Shown: positions 29,391-39,470, counted from the stretch's first letter. The stretch is DNA of 64,000 nt from Lachnospiraceae bacterium (GCA_016283275.1 JAEEMP010000125.1:62001-126000); one strand, 5' to 3'. A program made the numbers and translations. Notes: generated from the sequence alone by a model not told the origin.

Positions 29391-31184
29391 TTATAAGGGT
29401 CTTGTCTGTTCTTTAAGCCATTTTCTCTCGGTTTCGTTTAAGAATCTGTATGTCTTTTGATAAACCTTCTTGTGATAATCGTCGATGCGCTTTATATCTT
29501 TTTCTGAAAGGTATTTCTTATCAAGCGCTTCCCTGTCGATCGGTATCCATGTAAGCTGTTCAAACTTCATAAACTGACCGCCCGATGTTTTTTCGGCCTT
29601 AACCGAAAGAAGCATGTTCTCGGTCCTTATTCCGTGGCTTCCCTCAATGTATACACCGGGTTCATCCGACATAAGCATTCCGTCTTCCAAAACAGCCTCA
29701 TTGACATCGGGATTGTACTTCCATCTTATCCCGTGAGGTCCCTCATGAACGTTTAAGATATAACCGATGCCGTGTCCGGTACCGCATTTATAGTCGATCC
29801 CTAGCTCCCAGAGAGGAAGTCTTGCAAGTATATCTACGTTTCTTCCCGTACAACCGTATAAGAATCTTGCATCGGCAAGCGCAAGCATACCTGCCGCAAC
29901 CTTTGAAAAGTGCAGCTTCATCTCATCGGTGATCGGTCCCAATACAAAGGTTCTTGTAACATCCGTTGTACCGTTCTCATACTGTCCGCCGGAATCTACG
30001 AGAAGAAAGTTTTCGGGTTTTAAATAAGCGAAGTTTTTCTTAGTGGCACTGTAATGCATCATTGCCGCATTCGGGCCGTATCCTGCGATGGTGGGAAAAG
30101 AAAGTTCTATAAAACCTTTAACCTTACTTCTTAAGCCGTCGATCTTATCGGCTGCGTCAAGTTCCGAAAGTTTTTCTTTTCCGATCGTATTTTTGAGCCA
30201 ATACATAAATTTGATCATGCATACGGAATCGGTCACACATATCTCTCTTATATGCTTAAGTTCAGTCTTATTCTTAACGGCTTTCATGTAGGTCGTGGGA
30301 TTGGCCATGTTCAATATCTCGCTTCCCTTACCCGCACACATAAAAGCGGCGAAGCTTACGCTGTTTTCTTCAAGCATCAGTTTTTTCTTTACGGAAAACT
30401 CACTTAAGAATTTAAAGAAATCGTCGTAATCGATAACAGTGACACCTACTGAATCAAGGTAAGTCCTGATCTTTTTTGTGACTACGCATTCCCTTAAGAA
30501 AAGATATGCTTCTTTTTCCGTGACCATCATATACGAAAGAAAGACAGGATTACACTCTATATCGTTTCCTCTCATGTTCGTAAGCCATGCTATATCATCG
30601 AGTTTTGAAAGAAGGAGTGCACCCGCATCGGAATCCCTGAGCACTTTTCTGACCCTTTTAAGCTTGGATGTACAGGATTCCCCGGTCGTCTCGTCCTTTA
30701 AGATATAAAGAGGTGCGTCCGGAAGCGAAGGTCTGTCCTTCCAAAGTTTTGCGGCCGTATCGTCTTCAAAGTTAAGCTTTGCTTTGTTGGATTCAAGGAT
30801 CTTCTTTATCTTTTTGCCCAGACTTGTGGAGACGCATCGTCCGTCAAAAGCAAGCGTCATTCCCTTTTTTACGTTGGCCTTTATAAATTCGGTAACCGTG
30901 GGAACACCTTCCTCGCCCATGCGCATAAGATTTATCGTGGTGCCTTTAAGCTCGCCCTCGGCCTGAATAAAATAGCGGCCGTCGGTCCACATGTATGCGC
31001 TGTCCTTGTCAAGCAAAAGATACGCATTGTCCCCGGTAAAGCCGCTGAAATGCTCCCGTACTTTGAAATAGTCCGATACATATTCCGAAGAATGATAATC
31101 GTCGGATGTCATAAAGTACCAGTCGATCTTAAGATCGGCCATCGCCTTTCTGAGCTCGCCGATCCTTTTTAATACTTCGTTCAT
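29391..31184 (-). CDS. M24-family aminopeptidase P
   Basis: 597 aa; LLVDSGGQYENGTTDVTRT, GTGHGIGYILNVHEGPHGI. Confidence 0.92.
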   Translation of the reverse strand: MNEVLKRIGELRKAMADLKIDWYFMTSDDYHSSEYVSDYFKVREHFSGFTGDNAYLLLDKDSAYMWTDGRYFIQAEGELKGTTINLMRMGEEGVPTVTEFIKANVKKGMTLAFDGRCVSTSLGKKIKKILESNKAKLNFEDDTAAKLWKDRPSLPDAPLYILKDETTGESCTSKLKRVRKVLRDSDAGALLLSKLDDIAWLTNMRGNDIECNPVFLSYMMVTEKEAYLFLRECVVTKKIRTYLDSVGVTVIDYDDFFKFLSEFSVKKKLMLEENSVSFAAFMCAGKGSEILNMANPTTYMKAVKNKTELKHIREICVTDSVCMIKFMYWLKNTIGKEKLSELDAADKIDGLRSKVKGFIELSFPTIAGYGPNAAMMHYSATKKNFAYLKPENFLLVDSGGQYENGTTDVTRTFVLGPITDEMKLHFSKVAAGMLALADARFLYGCTGRNVDILARLPLWELGIDYKCGTGHGIGYILNVHEGPHGIRWKYNPDVNEAVLEDGMLMSDEPGVYIEGSHGIRTENMLLSVKAEKTSGGQFMKFEQLTWIPIDREALDKKYLSEKDIKRIDDYHKKVYQKTYRFLNETERKWLKEQTRPL

Positions 31185-31189
31185 GTCAT

Positions 31190-31837
31190 TTACCCTTCCA
31201 ATATTGATATTGCTGAACTTGTACCGAGTCTGTCGGCACCGAGTTCCATAAATCTTTCCATATCGTCCCTTGTACGGATCCCGCCTGCGGCTTTGATCTT
31301 AACATCGGGGCCTATGTTTTCCTTAAACAGTTTAACGTCTTCAAAAGTTGCTCCGCCCGTACCGAAACCGGTTGAAGTCTTGATATAATCCGCTCCGGCC
31401 TTTGTGACAACTTTACAAAGCTTTATCTTTTCTTCTTCGGTCAGATAACACGTTTCGATTATGACCTTTAAGATATGGTCGCCGCACGCGTTCTTTATCT
31501 CTTTGATCTCGTTTAAGATCTTGTCAAAATCACCGTTCTTTGCATCATTGATGTTAATGACCATATCCACTTCGCCGGCTCCGTCTTCTATGGCACAGAC
31601 CGCTTCCGTGACTTTAGCCTTTGTAACGCTGTATCCGAGCGGGAAACCTATAACGGTACAGATATTTATCCTGTCGCCGTAAGTATCGTGTATACGCTTA
31701 ATGTAGCACGGCGGAACACAAACAGAAGCCGTCTTGTATTTTACGGCTTCATCGCATAGTTTCTTTATGTCTTCCCATGTTGCAAACGCTTTAAGCTGAG
31801 TATGATCCACATGTGCATAAAGTTCACTGTTTGTCAT
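31190..31837 (-). CDS. deoC: Deoxyribose-phosphate aldolase
   Basis: 215 aa; ADYIKTSTGFGTGGAT; VKIKAAGGIRT. Confidence 0.95.
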   Translation of the reverse strand: MTNSELYAHVDHTQLKAFATWEDIKKLCDEAVKYKTASVCVPPCYIKRIHDTYGDRINICTVIGFPLGYSVTKAKVTEAVCAIEDGAGEVDMVININDAKNGDFDKILNEIKEIKNACGDHILKVIIETCYLTEEEKIKLCKVVTKAGADYIKTSTGFGTGGATFEDVKLFKENIGPDVKIKAAGGIRTRDDMERFMELGADRLGTSSAISILEG

Positions 31838-32181
31838 TTTTTCTCCATTCCGAACAAAAACCTGTTCTGGGCTTTAACTGTCATAACTCCGAAAATGATG
31901 ATCGCTATAAAAAAGACGACATCACAGATGATCGAAACAAGCGAAAGCGAGGTGACGAAATTGCTTGCCACAGATACTGCGGTTATTATGATTATCGACG
32001 CTTCAAGACAAAACAGCCTCGGGACCATATAATTTATATAACCCTCTTTATCCTTGGCGTTTTCGGCATTTATCCTGTTATTCACCAAAAAGGGTGGTAT
32101 CTCACGGGTTCTTTTCATCTTGACCGTAAGATAGAACAGATAAATCGCATATATTACGAAAATGATCTCAAGAACGTTCAT
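31834..32181 (-). CDS. Small membrane protein of unknown function
   Basis: 115 aa, about 3 hydrophobic segments; overlaps both neighbours. Confidence 0.65.
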   Translation of the reverse strand: MNVLEIIFVIYAIYLFYLTVKMKRTREIPPFLVNNRINAENAKDKEGYINYMVPRLFCLEASIIIITAVSVASNFVTSLSLVSIICDVVFFIAIIIFGVMTVKAQNRFLFGMEKK

Positions 32182-32548
32182 TCTTTAATGCCCTTTCTAT
32201 CCTAAGAACCATATCCTCGGGATCGAAAGGCTTTCTGATAAAGTCTTTGGCACCGAGTTCAATGCCCTTTACCTCGTTTTCCTCCTGATTGTCGCCCGAA
32301 AGAAAGATAACGGGGATGCTGTTGAATTTTTCGTCGCTTGAAAGTTTTGAGAAAACGGTAAAACCGTCCATCTGCGGCATCTTGATATCCAAAAGGATCA
32401 GGTCGGGACGGGCCTTTTCAAGTATCTTAAAGACCTGCTCTCCGCTCTTTGCCATGGACAGGATATAGTTTTCTTTTAAAACCTCACCGATATACCTTAA
32501 GTTCGTGGTCACATCATCCACGATAAGAATATGTTTCTTGCTTTTCAC
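32168..32548 (-). CDS. Stand-alone response-regulator receiver domain
   Basis: 126 aa; LIVDDV, LILLDIKMPQMDG, FIRKPFDP. Confidence 0.92.
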   Translation of the reverse strand: MKSKKHILIVDDVTTNLRYIGEVLKENYILSMAKSGEQVFKILEKARPDLILLDIKMPQMDGFTVFSKLSSDEKFNSIPVIFLSGDNQEENEVKGIELGAKDFIRKPFDPEDMVLRIERALKNERS

Positions 32549-32560
32549 CTTCTACCTCGA

Positions 32561-34045
32561 TCACCTTAAACCCATGTTGTTTAAAACATAATCCCTCATA
32601 CCTTCGCGTTTGCAAACAGTATCATGAATGACTTTTGCATCGCGTATCTCCTCAATAGCGGGAGGAATATCAACATTTGCCTTTTCGGAAAGGATGTTGA
32701 TAAGTTCAAAATCTTCACCGTCTTCGTACTTTTTGTCGATCGCCTTAAGTACCGAACGGGCAAATTTAAACGGGCTTGCCGTCGAAGCTATGACTGTGAC
32801 CGTCTTATCGCCGGTATCATGTACATACTTATCGTAAGCGGCTGCGGCAACGGCTGTATGTGTATCGATTATATAACCCGTATTCTCGTACAGAGATCTT
32901 ATCTTCCCCGAAGATTCGGCCCAGTCGGCATATTCGCCCACGAAACTGTCCATGAATTCCTTCATGTCGGCCGTGATCTCATATTTCCCTTCTTTAGCAA
33001 GGCTCTCCATGAGCTTTTTGTTCTTTTGGGCATCGCATCCGGCCGACATATAGATAAGTCTTTCAAGATTTGATGAAATAAGGATATCCATCGAAGGGGA
33101 ATCCGTAAGGATAAACTGTCTGTTCTTGTCGTAAACGCCCGTCTTAAAGAAATCGAACAAAACCTTGTTGTCATTCGAGGCGCAGATAAATGTCTTGATC
33201 GGAAGTCCCGATCTCTTGGCAAAGAACGCTGCGAGAATGTTTCCGAAGTTTCCTGTGGGAACACATACGTTTATCTCATCGCCGGGACGGATACGCCCGT
33301 TTTTAACAAGTCGTCCGTAAGCAAATACATAATATGCGATCTGAGGAACAAGTCGTCCTATGTTCATCGAATTGGCGGATGAAAATGCAAATCCCGCATC
33401 GGCCATTTTCTTACGAAGATCCGCGTCTCCGAATATTGCCTTGACTTCGGACTGACAGTCATCAAAATTTCCGTCAACGCCAACCACAAAAGTATTATTG
33501 CCATTCTGTGTGACCATCTGAAGTTTCTGTACGTTGGAAACACCGTCTTTGGGATAAAAAACAATGATGCGCGTACCCGGAACATCCGCAAAACCCGCAA
33601 GAGCCGCCTTCCCGGTATCACCGCTCGTAGCGGTCAGGATAACAACTTCCTTATCGGATCTGTTCTTCTTTACCGCTGTTGTAAGAAGATGGGGCAGGAT
33701 CGATAAAGCCATATCCTTAAAAGCGATCGTGGGACCGTGGAAAAGTTCAAGATAATAAGCCTTGTCCGCTTCTGCCATCGGCACTATCTCTTCGGTATCA
33801 AACTTACTGTCGTAAGCCTTATCGATACAGTCCTTAAGTTCATCTTCGGTATAATCGTCAAGATAACCTTTCATAACGGCAAAGGCCGTTTCCTTATAAT
33901 CCATATCGGCCAGTTCTTCAAGACTTACAGGAAGAGTGGGAAACTCACTCGGCACAAAAAGACCTCCGTCATCGGAAAGGCCTTTAAGTACGGCCTCGGA
34001 CGCCGTAAGCCTTATGGAAGAATCTCTGGTACTTGAATAATACAT
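32561..34045 (-). CDS. thrC: Threonine synthase
   Basis: 494 aa; FHGPTIAFKDMA; TATSGDTGKAAL. Confidence 0.95.
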   Translation of the reverse strand: MYYSSTRDSSIRLTASEAVLKGLSDDGGLFVPSEFPTLPVSLEELADMDYKETAFAVMKGYLDDYTEDELKDCIDKAYDSKFDTEEIVPMAEADKAYYLELFHGPTIAFKDMALSILPHLLTTAVKKNRSDKEVVILTATSGDTGKAALAGFADVPGTRIIVFYPKDGVSNVQKLQMVTQNGNNTFVVGVDGNFDDCQSEVKAIFGDADLRKKMADAGFAFSSANSMNIGRLVPQIAYYVFAYGRLVKNGRIRPGDEINVCVPTGNFGNILAAFFAKRSGLPIKTFICASNDNKVLFDFFKTGVYDKNRQFILTDSPSMDILISSNLERLIYMSAGCDAQKNKKLMESLAKEGKYEITADMKEFMDSFVGEYADWAESSGKIRSLYENTGYIIDTHTAVAAAAYDKYVHDTGDKTVTVIASTASPFKFARSVLKAIDKKYEDGEDFELINILSEKANVDIPPAIEEIRDAKVIHDTVCKREGMRDYVLNNMGLR

Positions 34046-34164
34046 ATTTACTACCTCACTTAAAAATATCCAAATATAAAGATATACGAAAATTCACGAC
34101 AATTCAATAGAGACAGCGCAAAATTGTTAAGTTTGTTATCAATATCATTCTATTTTACTTATTT

Positions 34165-34196
34165 ACGCAAAAAAAGCGGAGGCATGCGCCTCCGCT
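34165..34196 (-). terminator. Intrinsic terminator of cstA
   Basis: Minus AGCGGAGGC..GCCTCCGCTTTTTTTG. Confidence 0.85.
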
Positions 34197-34208
34197 TGAT
34201 AGTTTGCA

Positions 34209-35912
34209 TTATTTCTTCTTTGCTTTAGCCTGTTTAGCGAAAGTCTGAACACCTTCAACCACAAGGATCACAGCAAGAACTGCCATTGCAAGTGCGAATA
34301 CAAGCTGGAAATAATCTCCCCACATAGCTTCGCCCTTACCGATTGCAGCAAACTTCTTGAAGATCGTAATAACAAGACTGGTAAGTGTAGCGGTAAGCAT
34401 GAATACCGTAGGGATAAAGAACATCTTGTTGTTCTTTCCGACTTCGCCGAGCCATGCCGCAACAGCCAGAAGTGCTATACCTGCAAGCAGCTGGTTAGCT
34501 GCACCGAAAAGACCCCATATCTGTGAAAGACTTAATCCACCGAGTACACAGCCGATGATGACCATGATGGAGGTACCGAACAAGGGATGTGCAAGAAGCA
34601 TTCTTACGCCCTTTGCATCCTTCCATGTTGCTTCATCTTCCTTAAGGAAAAGTTCAGAGAACATGAAACGTGAAAGTCTGGTACCCGTATCAAGACTTGT
34701 AAGAGCAAATACAGATACGGCAAGTGTAAGAAGTGCATATATGGTCTTGTACTGGCCCGAGCCTTCATTACCGAACATGATACCGATACCTGCCGCAAAT
34801 GCTGCGGAAGGAGAACCGAACTCGCCGTCAAGGTACTTCTGGTATACCATACCTACTGCAATAAGAGATACGATACCGAGTGCGGATTCGATAAGCATCG
34901 AACCGTAACCGATGGCCTTAGCGTTCTTCTCATTGTCAAGCTGCTTGGATGATGTACCGGTCGAAATAAGAGAATGGAAACCTGAGCATGCACCGCAGGC
35001 AACGGTGATGAACAATGCGGGGAACATCGTACCGATCTTTGTGGTCCAACCCGTAACTGCAGGGATCGTAAATGTAGCCTGATGTGTAAATGCAGTAACT
35101 ATAATACCTACAACAGCAAGTGCCATCATAAAGTAAAGTAAGAAACTGGAAAGGTAATCACGGGGCTGTAAAAGGATCCAAACGGGAACCAGTGAAGCAA
35201 CGGCGATATAAATACCGATCGCGATGATCCATGCCGTACGGCTCATTGCAAAACCAACATTAAGACCGATGATAACGGAAAGAACGATACCTGCGATACC
35301 GATAATGGTTGCGGGAAGTGTCTTAACGCCCATCTTGTTGGTAAGAATACCGTAGATGATAGCAAGGACGATGAATAAAAGTGAGATTATTGCCGTAGTC
35401 TCATTTCCGGTAACGGCATCGCCAGTGGTAAAGCCGAATGTATCGGACTTGAAGGTACCTGCTACGACGTTAACGAAAGATGCGATAACGAGAATAAGAA
35501 CCAAAAGTGCAAAGATGATGAATAACTTCTTTGCACGGCTGCCCATCGAGTCTTTGATGATCTCACCGACGGATTTTCCGTCATGTCTGATGGAAGCAAA
35601 AAGTGAACCGAAATCCTGAAGACCGCCAAAGAAAATACCACCGATAACACACCACAGGAAAACCGGAAGCCATCCGAATACAGAAGCCTGTATAGGTCCG
35701 TTAATGGGACCTGCGCCTGCAATGGATGAGAAGTGGTGACCCATTAATACTGCAGGCTTAGCCGCAACATAGTCAACACCATCCTCCTTTTCAACAGCAG
35801 GAGTCTTCTTTGTAGGGTCGATGCCCCACTGCTTTGCAAGCCATGATCCGTAGAAAACATAGCCCAAGAACAGCAAGATAATAGCTGCAACAATGATAAG
35901 TAATGCTGTCAT
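34209..35912 (-). CDS. cstA: Carbon starvation protein CstA family (peptide/pyruvate transporter)
   Basis: 567 aa polytopic; GHHFSSIAGAGPINGPI, CGACSGFHSLISTGTSSKQL. Confidence 0.93.
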   Translation of the reverse strand: MTALLIIVAAIILLFLGYVFYGSWLAKQWGIDPTKKTPAVEKEDGVDYVAAKPAVLMGHHFSSIAGAGPINGPIQASVFGWLPVFLWCVIGGIFFGGLQDFGSLFASIRHDGKSVGEIIKDSMGSRAKKLFIIFALLVLILVIASFVNVVAGTFKSDTFGFTTGDAVTGNETTAIISLLFIVLAIIYGILTNKMGVKTLPATIIGIAGIVLSVIIGLNVGFAMSRTAWIIAIGIYIAVASLVPVWILLQPRDYLSSFLLYFMMALAVVGIIVTAFTHQATFTIPAVTGWTTKIGTMFPALFITVACGACSGFHSLISTGTSSKQLDNEKNAKAIGYGSMLIESALGIVSLIAVGMVYQKYLDGEFGSPSAAFAAGIGIMFGNEGSGQYKTIYALLTLAVSVFALTSLDTGTRLSRFMFSELFLKEDEATWKDAKGVRMLLAHPLFGTSIMVIIGCVLGGLSLSQIWGLFGAANQLLAGIALLAVAAWLGEVGKNNKMFFIPTVFMLTATLTSLVITIFKKFAAIGKGEAMWGDYFQLVFALAMAVLAVILVVEGVQTFAKQAKAKKK

Positions 35913-35935
35913 GTCTCTCTCCTCTTTGAAAATGA

Positions 35936-36430
35936 TTATTTTGTATATCGCATGAACATCTGCTTTAAGATCCTCCCTTGGCGGTTGGTGGCAAATCTCT
36001 TAAGCTTCAGTTCAACTGCAACCACTTTAAAATTCGAATAGCCTTTAAAGCTGAACGAATATGATTTATATCTTCTGGTCTTTTTGACCGCTTCAAAACA
36101 GTTGTTGTCGATACGGTCCGCAAATATTACAAGCGATACATCGGTATTTTTATGACCGAGATAAGGTTTTACCCTTGATATGCCTTCTTCCCAGCTTATA
36201 TCGCAAAGTCTTTCATACTCTTCCAAAGTTAAATGATCGATCGTCTTAAAAAACACATATTCATTGGAATCGACATCATCGACCTTTGCGGCCTTCACCA
36301 GAAAATACTGTTCATTGTGCGAAAGGAACCACGCCTCCTTATCAAACGGTTCTTTAACGTTTTCGGTTATAATGTTATAATACCGTTCGTAAGAAGGAAT
36401 TATCGCATCAAGAGCTTCTTTTGTCGTCAT
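35936..36430 (-). CDS. Hypothetical protein
   Basis: 164 aa ORF 23 nt upstream of cstA; no family recognised. Confidence 0.6.
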   Translation of the reverse strand: MTTKEALDAIIPSYERYYNIITENVKEPFDKEAWFLSHNEQYFLVKAAKVDDVDSNEYVFFKTIDHLTLEEYERLCDISWEEGISRVKPYLGHKNTDVSLVIFADRIDNNCFEAVKKTRRYKSYSFSFKGYSNFKVVAVELKLKRFATNRQGRILKQMFMRYTK

Positions 36431-36554
36431 AGTTTTATACTTTATCGCTTTACCGCTACAAATTATTTACTAAATTTTAACCCCGAATCTTCAAATAAGC
36501 AACAACAAATTTAGAAAAAATTAATTATTTGTTAATCAAAAATAAAAGGATTGC

Positions 36555-37340
36555 ATGGCAGCGCAAAAACAAGGTGTTTATATCGACAATTTAAAAAGCG
36601 GAAAGCCCAATTTTCGTGCTTCCATAACCAGGAACAACAAGCACATAAGCCTGGGCAGCTACTCTTCCGAGAGCGAAGCCGGAAAAGCTTATCTTTTCGC
36701 CGAAAAGCTTCTTTCTTCGGATATCGATGTTTCCGATTATCCCGAAGACTGCCCTCTTTCCTTCGAAAAATTTGTCATTTTGTGTAATCTTCGAGACAAG
36801 AATATCTATATAAAAACTCCGATCTATCTTGAGAATAAATTTTTCTTTTACTACTATTCTCCGAACGAAATATACAAATTCGATACCGACGATCTTTTTT
36901 ACTTTTCCTCGCATAAGATAATAAAGCGCGGAAACCATATCTTTGTTTCCGATTACGGTTCACAGGTCTCGGTAAAAGAACGATTCGGCATAAAGCCGTT
37001 TTCCGTCGAAGGAAGGGATTATATATTCATAAACGGCGACAATTACGATTTCAGGCGTGAGAACATAGAGATAATAAACCGTTATTTCGGCGTCGAAAAA
37101 CAGACCGTAAAAGCAAAGGAAATATACAAGGCCACGATCAATATAAACGGTAAGTTCATCATCGGCCGCTATGCCGATGAGATAACGGCGGCGATCGCTT
37201 TTAACAAAGCCGTCGATCTGTTACGTTCCAAAGGGATCTCGAAAAAATACCCTCAAAATTATATTGAGGGTATCTCTGCGCGCGAATACGCGGACATTTA
37301 TTCAAATATAAAGATCTCTGACAAGCTTTTGACTATCTGA
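36555..37340 (+). CDS. AP2-domain protein with degenerate HNH-like core
   Basis: 261 aa; two AP2-like segments flanking IFINGDNYDFRRENIEIIN; AGGA upstream. Confidence 0.7.
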   Translation: MAAQKQGVYIDNLKSGKPNFRASITRNNKHISLGSYSSESEAGKAYLFAEKLLSSDIDVSDYPEDCPLSFEKFVILCNLRDKNIYIKTPIYLENKFFFYYYSPNEIYKFDTDDLFYFSSHKIIKRGNHIFVSDYGSQVSVKERFGIKPFSVEGRDYIFINGDNYDFRRENIEIINRYFGVEKQTVKAKEIYKATININGKFIIGRYADEITAAIAFNKAVDLLRSKGISKKYPQNYIEGISAREYADIYSNIKISDKLLTI

Positions 37341-38439
37341 GCGAATAATCCACGAAACTTAAATTGAAGCTTACATCTCCGGATATTCCGGAAATACTGC
37401 CCTTTTTATTGTACTGCCACATGGTAAATTCATAAGGGTAAGTGGGCATATCGGCCTCTTCCGAAAGCCATACGTCGAAATCCGAAACGACTTTGTTAAG
37501 CTCGATATATTTTATGAGCCATGCCTTTGTACCATACACTATCGGTTTATAGCCCGCCTCTTCTATCTTTTTAAGAAAAGCCCTGGCTACCATTGATTTT
37601 TCGTTTTTATTAAGTGCTTCCACCCTTGCCGTATCGCCTTCGGTATATTCCATCACAAATGCTACCGGATAGATAAGCTTATAGTCTTTTATCTTTTCTA
37701 TTACAAGTTCGGCTTCCTCTTCGGCTTCCTCTTCGGTGATCGCCTGCGAAAGAAAATAAACGCCTATATCAAGCCCGGCACTCGATGCACGTCTTATATT
37801 GTCTTCAAAATAATCATCGATCGTGATCTGTCCGCTTGAATAGCCTCTCGCGCCGACGCGGATCATCACAAAATCGACTCCGGCTTTCTGAAGCTTGACA
37901 TAATCGATATAGCCCTGATCCTTTGACACATCCACACCGAAAGCACTCACAACGCGGTTGTTGTATGTATATTCTTTGATGCCGTCAAGGTCCGAAAGAT
38001 TTGTGTAATCATAAATATTTTTGGTTATGTACTTACTGATGGATACCCATTCTTCCGTACCGTCGGGCATAACAACAAGTGTATGCTTTCCGTCCGTCGC
38101 AGGATCTTCTTCGACCTCTGCCGGTTCCTCCTCGGAAACGGAAACGGATTCGGATGTTTCGTGATACATCTCATAAAAATCAAGATCTTCGGGATGAAGG
38201 GTCGATAAAGGAACGTGATCGTCGACAACTTCACCGGAAGTATCATCGCTTCCGATCGATGCTATCTCGCTTATGATCGAAGCCGTCTTTGTGGAAGATG
38301 CGGTTCTTTTAACGGAATCGGCATTTAATATGAGCACAAAAACAATAACGGTAACTATCGCTATTACGGCAACGGCAGTTATCGTCGTCTGAAATTTGCC
38401 CTTCTCGTATGAACTGTTAAAATCATCATCAAGCTTCAT
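37333..38439 (-). CDS. Membrane-anchored GH25 (lysozyme)-like protein
   Basis: 368 aa; N-terminal TM; FGVDVSKDQGYIDYVKLQKAGVDFVMIRVG; MWQY. Confidence 0.85.
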   Translation of the reverse strand: MKLDDDFNSSYEKGKFQTTITAVAVIAIVTVIVFVLILNADSVKRTASSTKTASIISEIASIGSDDTSGEVVDDHVPLSTLHPEDLDFYEMYHETSESVSVSEEEPAEVEEDPATDGKHTLVVMPDGTEEWVSISKYITKNIYDYTNLSDLDGIKEYTYNNRVVSAFGVDVSKDQGYIDYVKLQKAGVDFVMIRVGARGYSSGQITIDDYFEDNIRRASSAGLDIGVYFLSQAITEEEAEEEAELVIEKIKDYKLIYPVAFVMEYTEGDTARVEALNKNEKSMVARAFLKKIEEAGYKPIVYGTKAWLIKYIELNKVVSDFDVWLSEEADMPTYPYEFTMWQYNKKGSISGISGDVSFNLSFVDYSLR

Positions 38440-38483
38440 TAATACGTTCCCTTTTTACCGGATATGCGTTAAAATCTATAACT

Positions 38484-39470
38484 ATGAAAAGAAAAACCTC
38501 TTCAGTGATCTTAACTTTAACAATGATTATATCATTAATGCTTTCTCTTGTGGCATGCAAATCACAAGAAACCGAAATTTCTCTTTCGGGTTTCTATTTT
38601 GACACCGTTATCATGGTCGATCTTGCCGGAAGCGAAGCAAAAGCCGCCGCCCAAAAGTGTATGGAACTTGCGGCCGTATACGACGGCCTTCTTAATAAAA
38701 ATACCGAAACATCAGACATTTATATCATTAATCATTCAGGTGGAAAGACCGTAACCGTAAATGAAAAAACCGCCGAGATTTTAGGCGATGCACTTTCTTT
38801 TGCAAAAGAAACGGACGGATTGTTCGATCCGACCGTAGGAACTCTTACCGCCATATGGGATTTTAAATCCGATGACCCAAAGATCCCTTCCGATGCGGAA
38901 ATATCAAAAGCTTTATCTCACGTCGATTATAAAAATGTGATCCTAAACGGCACAAACGTAACCTTAAAAGACAATGAGGCCATGCTCGATCTCGGCGGCA
39001 TCGCAAAAGGCTATATTGCCGATGTCTTAAAAGAAGAAATAAAAAAATATGATGTGGACTACGGATTTATAAATCTGGGCGGAAATGTACTTACCATAAA
39101 CTCAAAACCCGGCAATACTCCGTTTAAGATAGGCATCAAAGACCCTGACCCGGCTGGCGACGGATCGATAACGACAGTTGAAGTTATCGATAAAAGTGTT
39201 GTTACGAGCGGAAGCTACGAACGTTTCTTTCTCAAAGACAATGTTCTTTATCATCATATCCTTGATACAAAAACAGGCTGCCCCGTAAGGAACAACCTGT
39301 TAAGCGTCAGTATAATAGGCGAAAAGTCAACTATATGCGATGCGCTTTCCACCATCCTTTTCATCAAAGGAATCGACGAAGGAACAAAATATCTTGATAA
39401 CTATCCGGGATATGAAGCAATATTCATAACCGACACAAGGGAAATTATCTCTACGAATAAAGCTCGTTGA
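38484..39470 (+). CDS. apbE: FAD:protein FMN transferase lipoprotein
   Basis: 328 aa; lipobox SLVAC; DLGGIAKGYIAD; GFINLGGNV. Confidence 0.93.
   Translation: MKRKTSSVILTLTMIISLMLSLVACKSQETEISLSGFYFDTVIMVDLAGSEAKAAAQKCMELAAVYDGLLNKNTETSDIYIINHSGGKTVTVNEKTAEILGDALSFAKETDGLFDPTVGTLTAIWDFKSDDPKIPSDAEISKALSHVDYKNVILNGTNVTLKDNEAMLDLGGIAKGYIADVLKEEIKKYDVDYGFINLGGNVLTINSKPGNTPFKIGIKDPDPAGDGSITTVEVIDKSVVTSGSYERFFLKDNVLYHHILDTKTGCPVRNNLLSVSIIGEKSTICDALSTILFIKGIDEGTKYLDNYPGYEAIFITDTREIISTNKAR

Noticed and set aside
34357-34908. 183-aa plus-strand ORF opposite cstA
   Set aside because: Shadow ORF of the conserved cstA frame
36555-37340. Active mobile element or intron-encoded homing endonuclease
   Set aside because: No flanking repeats, no intron or intein context, and key His positions of the HNH-like core appear lost
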